From NCBI GenBank assembly GCA_002897855.1, contig BDTO01000025.1, positions 1 to 39,487 on the forward strand: 39,487 bases of DNA. The letters are read 5' to 3'. This document shows, one piece after another, positions 30,437 to 37,375 of the stretch; position 1 is the first letter of the stretch; every line of letters begins with the position of its first letter. Source of the stretch: a bacterium BMS3Bbin05 (GTDB lineage Bacteria; Nitrospirota; Thermodesulfovibrionia; Thermodesulfovibrionales; BMS3Bbin05). Below the pieces are notes generated by a model. The model was not told the origin of the DNA. It ran no database searches and saw nothing but the letters and a program-made list of their open reading frames with translations. The position numbers and the translations under genes are program-made.

Positions 30437-32008
30437 TCAAGTCAGCCTTGATATCCCTGCATCCTTCTGAACTGCGGTATAATAATCACACCCTTCGCGC
30501 TGCTTATGATCAGACCGGTAGTGCGCGCCGACACTGCATGTCCTCTCCATGGCCGATTCAGTTATGATATGTGCAACCTGAAGCATATTCTTCAGCTCAA
30601 GCTCCCTCCTGCTCATAAATATCTTGTCAAGTATCCATTTCCATTCATTGAGAGCCCCGCGAGCTTTACTGAGCGATTTTTCACACCTTATTATCCCGGC
30701 CTTCTCCCACATAAGCTGTCTCAGTCTGCTCCTGACCTCGTCATACTGGGCTATTGTGCCGAACCCGGACTGTCCATCCAAAGAAACAGTCTCTCTAAAA
30801 ACTTCATCCAGGTCATCTTCTTTAACAGGACCGTCAACCGCTGCCTGCCCGGCCCTTGCACCAAAGACAAGCCCTTCAAGCAGGCTGTTGCTCGCAAGCC
30901 TGTTGGCGCCATGGACCCCTGTCGAGGCAACTTCCCCGGCGGCATATAGTCCCTCGATACCGGTCTTCGCATTCGTATCTGTTTTAACACCTCCCATCAT
31001 GTAATGGGCAGCAGGGGAAATGGGCACCATTGTCGCTGTTATATCTACGTCATATTCAAGGCACGTTGAATAGATAGCAGGAAACCTTTTTTTGACAAAC
31101 TCTTTGTCCAGATGCGTGAGATCGAGATATACATGGGGACTGTGCGTCTTTACCATTTCCGACATGATCGCCCTTGAAACTACATCCCTTGGCGCAAGGT
31201 CACCGCCGGGATGATACTTTTTCATGAAAGTTTGCCCATTTATATTTCTCAACACGGCTCCCTCGCCTCTCATGGATTCACTCAACAGGAACTGTGGAGC
31301 TGATGGGCTGAAAAGGGCTGTAGGATGAAACTGTACAAATTCCATATTTTCCAGCACCGCTCCCGCCCTGTACGCAATTGCCATCCCGTCGCCCGTGGCG
31401 ACAAACGGGTTTGTCGTCCTCGCAAAGACCTGACCGGCACCTCCCGTTGCAAGGACGGTCGCATTTGCGACAATCGCCTTTTTCTTTCCTTTCTGCATTA
31501 CATAAGCACCGTAACATTTGCCATCTCTTACAATAAGATCAAGTGAGAATGCAAAAGGATACTTTGAAGCTGACTTGAGTGTCTTGACCTTATTGATGAG
31601 CACCTTCTCGATTTCCCTGCCGGTTGCATCTCCCTGGGCATGGAGGATTCTCCTCTTTGAGTGGGCCGCCTCCATTGTAAAATCAAGCTTTGTACCCTCT
31701 TTGTCAAATTCCGCACCCCACTCAATCAGTTCGGGAATCCTTTCAGGGCCTTCCCTTACGAGGACTTCAACCGCCTCTTTCCGGCAGAGACCGTCACCCG
31801 CCCGAAGCGTATCTTCATAATGTATTCCCACCCTGTCCTCATCGCTCAATGCCACAGCGACACCGCCCTGCGCATATTCAGTGCTCGATTCTTCTGGTTG
31901 ATCCTTGGTGATTACCGTTACCTTGCCGTGTGGAGCAAGCTCGATCGCCGCCCTCAATCCGGCAACCCCGCTGCCGATAATCAGAAAATCAGTCCTTTCA
32001 ATTTCCAT
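30437..32008 (-). CDS. nadB: L-aspartate oxidase
   Basis: A 523-residue flavoenzyme that oxidises L-aspartate to iminoaspartate for NAD synthesis. The FAD Rossmann motif is IIGSGVAGLRAAIE, followed by EESSTEYAQGGVAVAL, FTMEAAHSKRRILHAQGD, ATVLATGGAGQVFARTTNP, and the catalytic-domain segments ISPAAHYMMGGVKTD and GVHGANRLASNSLLEGLVFG. The end of the protein, RSDHKQREGCDYYTAVQKD, is family-like. The start at 32008 (MEIERTDFLI) is preferred, as GAGG lies upstream; the GTG at 32026 lacks a ribosome site. NadA and NadC are not in the window. Confidence 0.94.
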   Translation of the reverse strand: MEIERTDFLIIGSGVAGLRAAIELAPHGKVTVITKDQPEESSTEYAQGGVAVALSDEDRVGIHYEDTLRAGDGLCRKEAVEVLVREGPERIPELIEWGAEFDKEGTKLDFTMEAAHSKRRILHAQGDATGREIEKVLINKVKTLKSASKYPFAFSLDLIVRDGKCYGAYVMQKGKKKAIVANATVLATGGAGQVFARTTNPFVATGDGMAIAYRAGAVLENMEFVQFHPTALFSPSAPQFLLSESMRGEGAVLRNINGQTFMKKYHPGGDLAPRDVVSRAIMSEMVKTHSPHVYLDLTHLDKEFVKKRFPAIYSTCLEYDVDITATMVPISPAAHYMMGGVKTDTNAKTGIEGLYAAGEVASTGVHGANRLASNSLLEGLVFGARAGQAAVDGPVKEDDLDEVFRETVSLDGQSGFGTIAQYDEVRSRLRQLMWEKAGIIRCEKSLSKARGALNEWKWILDKIFMSRRELELKNMLQVAHIITESAMERTCSVGAHYRSDHKQREGCDYYTAVQKDAGISRLT

Positions 32009-32138
32009 GGATTTATAAATCCTCACTACGCAAAGAATGATTTTATTATACAGGATTATGAGGCCGATGCAATCAAAAAGGTAACCTGACAGGACACAAG
32101 GGAGCAGTTGTTTTATGCCGCGTACTTCAGGCCGATCT

Positions 32139-32414
32139 TCAGAACGCCCCCACTACCTTATCCTCTTCCTCCATCATATCGATCATTTTATCCCAATCGA
32201 TAATCCTGATGCTTCTCATCGCGTCCTGCATGCCGCGGAGTTCCACATCTTCTATGACAGCATAAGCCGTTCCGCAAAAACCTTCAATCATCTCATCAAG
32301 GCAAAAATAGACACCATCCTGCAAAAAAATTACATCGGCAGACATATCCCTTGCCATTTCCAGGCCTCTTTTCCCTTCAGGTGTATCAGGAGCGCTTTTG
32401 ATCAGTACAATCAT
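32139..32414 (-). CDS. DsrH/TusB-like sulfur-transfer protein, copy 1
   Basis: A 91-residue protein starting MIVLIKSAPDTPEGKRGLEM after AAAGGGGGG. The motifs FLQDGVYFCLDEM and YAVIEDVELRG match the DsrH/TusB family (QDG near the middle, EDxxxRG after it), small subunits that relay persulfide sulfur with DsrE and DsrF. It resembles the protein at 34,842 along its full length and ends EEDKVVGAF where that ends KEDKVIGAL, so the two are paralogues. Separated from the rest of the sulfur cluster by a patatin-like gene, same direction. Confidence 0.8.
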   Translation of the reverse strand: MIVLIKSAPDTPEGKRGLEMARDMSADVIFLQDGVYFCLDEMIEGFCGTAYAVIEDVELRGMQDAMRSIRIIDWDKMIDMMEEEDKVVGAF

Positions 32415-32479
32415 CCCGTAGTCCCCCCTTTGCCGCAGGGCAATACAGAATGTCCCGCAAAATGTAACCATACCTCCAA

Positions 32480-33388
32480 TTACCATACCCCTCTGAAAAA
32501 CAATTTAGCCCTTTTCCATTTGATCACATTCTTTATTTCATTAATACAGCGCATGGTCTCTGATCTGCCTTTCTGAATGCATTTATCGATGCTGGTAAAA
32601 TCGGCCCAGTGGATATGGCCAAGGTCCGGTTTTATAACGAAATCGGCGGATTTCATTTTTTCTTTTGCAAGTGCATTTCTTGTTATCGTATCAGCCCTGA
32701 ATACCATATCAAGTGCATTAACGGGGTCTTTAAACTCACTAATACCACTGCTGACCTCAACACCTACGACAATATCCGCTCCGCAACCGAGTGCCTGCTC
32801 AACCGGTACGGCATTAATCCATCCCCCATCAAAGAGTTTTCTCTCTCCAAAAACAACAGGCGGTATTATACCGGGCAAGGCACAACTGGCTGCAACCGCC
32901 GTTCTCAAAGGGCCGGCCTTTATGATATATTCCTCACCCGTATCTAAATCCACTGTCGTCACTGCAAATGGTATTGCGGTATCTTCTATGTTGATATCAT
33001 CAAGCAGATAAGTTATATTTTCCATGAGAGTATCCTCAGACATGAGGGACTTTTTCGTGATAGAAAGCGTATAAAAAATACTCTTCTGGAGGATGTAAGA
33101 GAACTTATAGAATATCCCCTCGCCTTCCTCCTTATCCTCTTCTCTTAAAAAGTCAAACCTCGCCCTCCTGAAGGCATCACTATCCAGATAACCATACAGC
33201 CTGTTCTTCAGTTTGTTCAAGTCGGGATCGGCAGCATACATTGCGCCTATTATGGCCCCCATACTTGTACCGGCAATTACATCCACGGGTATGCTGTTTT
33301 CCCGGAAGACTTCCAATACACCAATATGCGCTAAACCACGGGCCGCTCCGCCGCCTAATGCTAAACCTATTCTATGTTTCCTGAACAT
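32480..33388 (-). CDS. Patatin-like phospholipase family protein (RssA-like)
   Basis: A 302-residue patatin-fold hydrolase. From MFRKHRIGLALGGGAARG, the oxyanion loop GGGAARG is at 12-18, the nucleophile Ser42 lies in AGTSMGA (GxSxG) and the dyad Asp lies in LFDGGWINAVP (DGG). Such proteins hydrolyse phospholipids or other acyl esters; the small bacterial RssA type is cytoplasmic or membrane-associated. The start at 33388 gives the family N-terminus, though no clear ribosome site precedes it. Gene order between two DsrH-like genes may be chance. Confidence 0.9.
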   Translation of the reverse strand: MFRKHRIGLALGGGAARGLAHIGVLEVFRENSIPVDVIAGTSMGAIIGAMYAADPDLNKLKNRLYGYLDSDAFRRARFDFLREEDKEEGEGIFYKFSYILQKSIFYTLSITKKSLMSEDTLMENITYLLDDINIEDTAIPFAVTTVDLDTGEEYIIKAGPLRTAVAASCALPGIIPPVVFGERKLFDGGWINAVPVEQALGCGADIVVGVEVSSGISEFKDPVNALDMVFRADTITRNALAKEKMKSADFVIKPDLGHIHWADFTSIDKCIQKGRSETMRCINEIKNVIKWKRAKLFFRGVW

Positions 33389-33602
33389 AAAATTATGTTC
33401 GATGTGCAGATTCAATTAAGATGTTGGTATGGACGGCTGAACTTTCCTGGAAATTGAGATGATTATAATGATAAAAACGATCCGGTCTTTCTGGCATAGA
33501 CAGATAATATCACAAAACAATCATAATCTCAACAAACCTTACCCGTCCGCAGCACAGGAGACAAATAACGGAATATTTTAATTTCATGAATGCGCATTTA
33601 AA

Positions 33603-34793
33603 TCACGGCAGCTGGGTCAGCCCATGCTTTATCTTCCATAAATAGTACTTCTCGAACGCAGACTTCATCCATTTATATTTTATGCCTGACTTCAGTTCTG
33701 ATTCCTGTCTCGGAGGCAACAAAGGTTTTGCCTTCATGAAGGCTGCTGTATCACCCATGTCCATCAGACAGATGACGTCAAGAGGTTCAGCCTGCGGTAA
33801 CTCTCTCCCAAGAATCTCCGAAGCAATCGATTTTGCCGCTTCTTTCGCCATTTTAACGCTCATAAACCCCGTCTTGGGAAGGCCGGTCGGCACCGGCGTC
33901 TGTTCAGGCGGAGCCATTGCAACTGCAACACCGACAGAAAAAATGTTCTTGTGCTCTTTATGTCTGTAATTCTCATCAACGGGGATAAAGCCCTTGGGGT
34001 TGCCGAGGTGGAATACCGCCTTCACGCCAGCCATCGGCGGCGCAAACATAGAGAGTTTAAACGGCAATTTTGTACCGTCTTTCAGCCTCGCCTCCCCGGG
34101 TGTAAACTCTTCGACAGCCATGTTCGTGATGACCTTTATTTCCCTCTCGGCAAATGCATCCTCCATGATCCTCTTCGACTTCCCAAGCCCGCCGACCCCC
34201 AGGTGACCGATATACGGTTCCGACGTAACAAATGTTATCGGGACCTTGTGGCGGATTTTTCTCTTTCTCAGTTCTGCGTCCACTTCAAAAGCAAACTCAT
34301 AGGTCGGGCCAAAACAGCTAACACCCTGAACGGACCCTGTTACAACGGGCCCCGGATCTTTGAGGAATCTCCTCCAGGCCCCGTTGCATCTGAGTGCCTG
34401 TTCAAGCGTAAAAATACACTCTGTGTAACCCCCTTCAGGGCCTAACCCCGGCACTGCGGAAAAGACAAGGGCAGGGCCGGTAGCTATGACCAGATAGTCG
34501 TACTCTATCTCTTTTGTTTTAGTAATAACCTTTGAAGCAACCGCATCAATACCCGTGGCTTCTGCATGGATAAAATTGATCCCTTTCGGCTTTAGTATCT
34601 TTTCAAGTTGAAGAGTTATGTCTTCAGGTCTTCTCCAGCCCATAGATACCCACGGTAGGGAAGGCACGAAAAGAAAATTGTCGAGATCGGACACCACCGT
34701 CACATCAGCCTTTTTGCCGAGATGTCTCTTCAAATCAAAGGCTGCTGTCAGTCCGCCAAAAGATCCACCCAGTATCACTATTCTCACTGCCAT
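33603..34793 (-). CDS. Sulfide:quinone oxidoreductase-like flavoprotein
   Basis: A 396-residue FAD protein of the sulfide:quinone oxidoreductase family. VILGGSFGGLTAAFDLKRHL binds FAD, YDYLVIATGPAL is the second dinucleotide-fold motif and IFSVGVAVA the FAD-contacting late motif. Cys126 (GYTECIF), Cys160 (GVSCFGPTYEF) and Cys342 (VICLMDMGD) fall close to the three redox cysteines of classical enzymes. It would oxidise sulfide to polysulfide and pass electrons to quinone at the membrane; the C-terminal amphipathic part (YKWMKSAFEKYYLWKIKHGL) could anchor it. GGGGAGG precedes ATG. Neighbouring DsrE/DsrH genes support a sulfur role. Confidence 0.85.
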   Translation of the reverse strand: MAVRIVILGGSFGGLTAAFDLKRHLGKKADVTVVSDLDNFLFVPSLPWVSMGWRRPEDITLQLEKILKPKGINFIHAEATGIDAVASKVITKTKEIEYDYLVIATGPALVFSAVPGLGPEGGYTECIFTLEQALRCNGAWRRFLKDPGPVVTGSVQGVSCFGPTYEFAFEVDAELRKRKIRHKVPITFVTSEPYIGHLGVGGLGKSKRIMEDAFAEREIKVITNMAVEEFTPGEARLKDGTKLPFKLSMFAPPMAGVKAVFHLGNPKGFIPVDENYRHKEHKNIFSVGVAVAMAPPEQTPVPTGLPKTGFMSVKMAKEAAKSIASEILGRELPQAEPLDVICLMDMGDTAAFMKAKPLLPPRQESELKSGIKYKWMKSAFEKYYLWKIKHGLTQLP

Positions 34794-34841
34794 ATTATCC
34801 TCCCCTGTATTTTATTGGAATTTCAAGATGCAAATATTCGA

Positions 34842-35123
34842 TTATAATGCACCTATAACCTTATCTTCCTTTGCCATCATATCTGTAAGTTCATCCCATT
34901 GAATATTCTTTAACCCGCTTACTTTCTTAACCTCTGCAAGTCCCCTTAACTCGAGATCCTCTGCCATAGCATATTTTGTCCGGGGGAACTCTTCAAGTAA
35001 TCCATTCAGCACAAAATATGTGCCATCCTGGAGAAGAACTATATCGGCAGACATCTCCTCCGCCATCTCTAAAGCCCTTTTGCCCTCTGATGTATCAGGA
35101 CCGCTCTTTATAAGAACCAGCAT
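34842..35123 (-). CDS. DsrH/TusB-like sulfur-transfer protein, copy 2
   Basis: A 93-residue protein (MLVLIKSGPDTSEGKRALEM, LLQDGTYFVLNGL, AMAEDLELRGL) of the DsrH/TusB family and a paralogue of the protein at 32,139. It lacks the single conserved cysteine of many DsrH proteins. AGGAGG precedes the start. It lies 10 bases after a DsrE-like gene and 48 bases before the SQR-like gene, so these three are almost certainly one operon. Confidence 0.82.
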   Translation of the reverse strand: MLVLIKSGPDTSEGKRALEMAEEMSADIVLLQDGTYFVLNGLLEEFPRTKYAMAEDLELRGLAEVKKVSGLKNIQWDELTDMMAKEDKVIGAL

Positions 35124-35133
35124 AACCGACCTC

Positions 35134-35484
35134 CTAAAATATCATTGTTTTATCCGCATCTCTTACCCGCTCTGATATGTCATATCCATTCACTACCTGC
35201 ACACCCTCAATTAAATCATCTACATCAAGACCGCATTCCTTCAGGGATGTCTTGTCCGCAAAGACTTCTCCTCCCATATCAACAACATCCTTTAGTGTCT
35301 CGCCAAGGTTAGTGTAGCCCGTTTCCCCCTGAGACTGACCTTTTCTTGAGAGGAGCACTCCCCCGTCGACAAGCACCATGGTCAGGTCAATCTCATCTCC
35401 AACTGCACCCAGAGAATGCCTTAAAGCTTCTGCAGCCTGGACATCACCATAAGGTGGTTTCGTTAAAATAACCGCAAGTTTCAT
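35134..35484 (-). CDS. DsrE/DsrF-family protein
   Basis: A 116-residue protein with the DsrE fold: MKLAVILTKPPYGDVQAAEA, LRHSL, DLTMVLVDGGVLLSRKGQ, then GEVFADKTSLKECGLDVDDL and IEGVQVVNGYDISERVRDAD. The family carries persulfide sulfur or acts in sulfur trafficking; Cys85 (KECGL) is the only candidate carrier. AGGAGG precedes ATG. First gene of the tight DsrE-DsrH-SQR unit. Confidence 0.85.
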   Translation of the reverse strand: MKLAVILTKPPYGDVQAAEALRHSLGAVGDEIDLTMVLVDGGVLLSRKGQSQGETGYTNLGETLKDVVDMGGEVFADKTSLKECGLDVDDLIEGVQVVNGYDISERVRDADKTMIF

Positions 35485-35637
35485 CTCATCCTCCTGTAAA
35501 AATTATAAATTTGCTGTAAATTCACACAGATTCTCACAGATTTTAATAAAAAAAGAATATCTTCTTTAAATTTTCAACCTCAGCATTATCCTTTGATACA
35601 ATCAGCGTATATCTGCGAAAATCTGCGGCTAAAGATT
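35485..35637. repeat. Repeat-rich spacer, CACAGATT/CTGCG words
   Basis: CACACAGATTCTCACAGATT and CGTATATCTGCGAAAATCTG then CGGCTAAAG are the same word family as at 27,960-28,090. No gene. Confidence 0.6.
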
Positions 35638-35772
35638 GACAGTCTCGTAAAAAAGTCAAAAATCACATGTTATGTCATTCTGAACTTGTTTCAGAATCTC
35701 GAAAAATCAACGCATCATGAGACCCTGAAACAAGTTCAGGGTGACAGTTAAAGACTTTTTACGAGTCCATCA
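35638..35772. mobile_element. Short inverted-repeat element with GACTCGTAAAAAGTC-type ends
   Basis: The ends GTCTCGTAAAAAAGTC (35,642-35,657) and GACTTTTTACGAGTC (35,753-35,767) are inverted. An inner pair (TTCTGAACTTGTTTCAGAAT, and CCTGAAACAAGTTCAGG) also shares words and each is itself palindromic. It separates the UGA-containing DsrE gene from the other DsrE gene. A decayed single end of a similar element lies at 9,876-9,899. Confidence 0.75.
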
Positions 35773-35792
35773 AGATTAGTTTCTTTTTAATT

Positions 35793-36143
35793 TCAAAGAT
35801 TTACCCATACATCCGTCTCAGACATCGTACTGAAAAGCCCTTTTAATGACCCGGTTTCTGTTCCATCAAGGTAATCATTTTTCGCTGCACGGCGATAATT
35901 CATGCAACCGCCTCAGAGAAAGACCTTGAGTCCTTTGTCGATCAGACCGGCAAAAAGGTCTCCTGCGTGAGGTATTCCTTTTGCTTTTTGTCCCTTGAGA
36001 AAACAGTAGAGACCATCCCCGGAAGCAATCAGGTTAACTATGTGCCCTTTCCTGATGGCATTTTCCGAGATCCTTGCAGCAGTGAGAGTGTTTTCAGAAG
36101 AATAAGGCGATGTTGTAAGAAATATTGTGAATGTTTTTGCCAT
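35793..36143 (-). CDS. DsrE-family selenoprotein candidate (in-frame UGA as Sec77)
   Basis: The frame from ATG 36143 encodes MAKTFTIFLTTSPYSSENTL, then TAARISENAIRKGHIVNLIA and DLFAGLIDKGLKVFL, and meets TGA at 35915-35913. It continues in the same frame for 39 codons: GGCMNYRRAAKNDYLDGTET, then GSLKGLFSTMSETDVWVNL, to TGA 35795-35793. The full 116 codons equal the usual DsrE length. In DsrE proteins the position after KVFV/KVYV is a conserved Cys, often followed by xxC; here it is UGA-GGC-GGT-TGC (U-G-G-C). Read as a selenoprotein, Sec77 would be the sulfur-carrying or redox residue. Read as a nonsense mutant, it ends at 76 residues. DsrE-like selenoproteins have, to my memory, been described in marine symbiont and environmental sets. 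Confidence 0.78.
35884..35915 (-). promoter_or_regulatory. Candidate bacterial SECIS hairpin after the UGA
   Basis: Directly downstream of the TGA, GTTGCATG (35908-35901) pairs with CGTGCAGC (35891-35884) over eight pairs, two of them G-U wobbles, around loop AATTATCGC. If the top two pairs are open, the loop begins U-G, which fits the rule that a G is among the first loop bases. The stem begins four bases after UGA, a little closer than in the E. coli fdhF example, so the assignment is tentative. Confidence 0.5.
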
Positions 36144-36162
36144 AAAAACCTCCTTATATTAA

Positions 36163-36309
36163 TTAGAGTCGCTGTGTATAAAGACAGTCCCTCTATCTGT
36201 CATTTCCCGACTTAGTCGGGGAATCTATTCTTTTCAATAAGTTCCGGATGTCCCGAACGCTTTCGGGACATGACAAAAATAAAAAACAGCAATTTATACA
36301 CAGGCACTA
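36163..36309. mobile_element. MITE-like element, copy 5
   Basis: About 147 bases with ends TTAGAGTCGCTGTGTATAAA and TTTATACACAGGCACTAA and a CCCGACTTAGTCGGG centre. It lies 19 bases upstream of the UGA-containing DsrE gene, so it may replace or displace that gene's promoter. Confidence 0.85.
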
Positions 36310-36310
36310 A

Positions 36311-36459
36311 TTAGAGTCTGTGTATAAAGTAAGTCTCTCTATCTGTCATTCCGGCAGTCCTTAAGCCGGAATCTATTCTTTTCAGTAACTTCTGGATACT
36401 CGACTACAGACTTCGGGTATGACAAAAATATAAAACGGCAGTTTATACACAGACTCTAA
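36311..36459. mobile_element. MITE-like element, copy 6 (perfect 18-bp terminal repeats)
   Basis: TTAGAGTCTGTGTATAAA (36,311-36,328) and TTTATACACAGACTCTAA (36,442-36,459) are perfect inverted repeats, flanked by TAA/TTA. The centre is CCGGCAGTCCTTAAGCCGG. It is in tandem with copy 5 and is the best preserved copy for defining the ends. Confidence 0.9.
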
Positions 36460-36535
36460 TTAATCTCCCTCCACAGAGGGTTATTTCATTGTTCATTTAT
36501 CATTGATGAAATAATCCTCTGTGGCAAATATGTCT

Positions 36536-36877
36536 TCAATGCCTCCTCTTCCCCGGATACTTCCCTTTCCTGGTAACCGGACAACATGCAGGCGCGGGAA
36601 GAGACTCACAGTAATCTTTTTTAATGACCTCCAGAAGATCAGGTATAATCGGGTCGACGAGAAAATAACACCTCAGCCTTCCGTCTATGTAATAGTCGAT
36701 CAGGCCGTGAGACCGCAGCAGGGACAAATGCTGCGATATATTGGGTTGGCTGATCTCAAGGAATTCTTCAAAATCACTGACACATTTAACACCCTTTGCG
36801 AGTTCATCGAGTATCCTGATTCTTGCCGGATGCGCGATAACCTTCAGTAATTCTACTTTCTTTCCTATGGGTCTCAT
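36536..36877 (-). CDS. ArsR-family winged-helix regulator, copy 1
   Basis: A 113-residue ArsR/SmtB-type repressor. The winged helix runs from LLKVIAHPARIRILDELAKG to the recognition helix ISQPNISQHLSLLRSHGLID and the wing YYIDGRLRCYFL. Cys32 (GVKCVSDF) sits where ArsR proteins carry the metal or sulfur-sensing cysteine; Cys70, Cys90 and Cys98-99 are further candidates. Sulfide- or persulfide-sensing members (SqrR, BigR) use a cysteine pair, which fits the adjacent sulfur genes; metal sensing is the alternative. It overlaps the upstream ArsR gene by four bases. Confidence 0.88.
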   Translation of the reverse strand: MRPIGKKVELLKVIAHPARIRILDELAKGVKCVSDFEEFLEISQPNISQHLSLLRSHGLIDYYIDGRLRCYFLVDPIIPDLLEVIKKDYCESLPAPACCPVTRKGKYPGKRRH

Positions 36878-37308
36878 ATTGGCACCTCCTTAATGGGCTC
36901 CAGCCTGAAAAAAGAATCTTGCAACAGCCTGTATCTGTCCTCAAGAGATTCTAAAAGTATTTCCTTTATTATCGTGTACGCCATTATAATTTTCCGGTTG
37001 GTAATACTATAGTAAACGTTATTTCGATCTCTCCGTGATTTTAGAACATTTGCATTCCTCATTATATTAATATGCTGAGAGATGCTTGCCTTGGAAACCC
37101 CGAGAATATCCACAAGTTCACCCACACACTTCTCACCATCCCCGAGGGTTTCTATTATTTCAAGCCTGATAGGGTTTGCAAGTGCTTTAACCACTTCAGC
37201 CTGCAATTCATATATTTTCTTCTCATCTACCATAAGATCATTACAAAATAAACAACCCGGCAACAATATCAATCCTGAAATTTCTCTGACAGCAACCTCA
37301 AACACCAA
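36874..37308 (-). CDS. ArsR-family winged-helix regulator, copy 2
   Basis: A second ArsR/SmtB-type protein. The domain runs VVKALANPIRLEIIETLGDG, EKCVGELVDILGVSKASISQ, HINIMRNANVLKSRRDRNN. A cysteine lies at the same place (EKCVGEL) as in copy 1, and the N-terminal extension, if translated, adds CLFC. The start is uncertain: TTG 37308 has AGAAGG five bases upstream, while ATG 37233 (MVDEKKIYELQ) gives the usual length but has a poor ribosome site. Tandem, overlapping ArsR genes are unusual and suggest a heterodimer or two ligands. Confidence 0.85.
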   Translation of the reverse strand: MVFEVAVREISGLILLPGCLFCNDLMVDEKKIYELQAEVVKALANPIRLEIIETLGDGEKCVGELVDILGVSKASISQHINIMRNANVLKSRRDRNNVYYSITNRKIIMAYTIIKEILLESLEDRYRLLQDSFFRLEPIKEVPI

Positions 37309-37336
37309 TTCGGCCTTCTCAAGTATTTATATTCAA

Positions 37337-37348
37337 ATATTATAATAT
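37337..37348 (-). promoter_or_regulatory. Perfect ATATTATAATAT palindrome upstream of the ArsR pair
   Basis: A 12-base perfect palindrome inside an AT-rich stretch (37,327-37,360) just before the first ArsR gene, with flanking ATATT/AATAT words. ArsR repressors bind AT-rich dyads at their own promoters, and TATAAT on the same stretch can serve as -10 box. Operator role is inferred. Confidence 0.5.
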
Positions 37349-37375
37349 ATTAATATAAAAGTCAACAAAAATATT

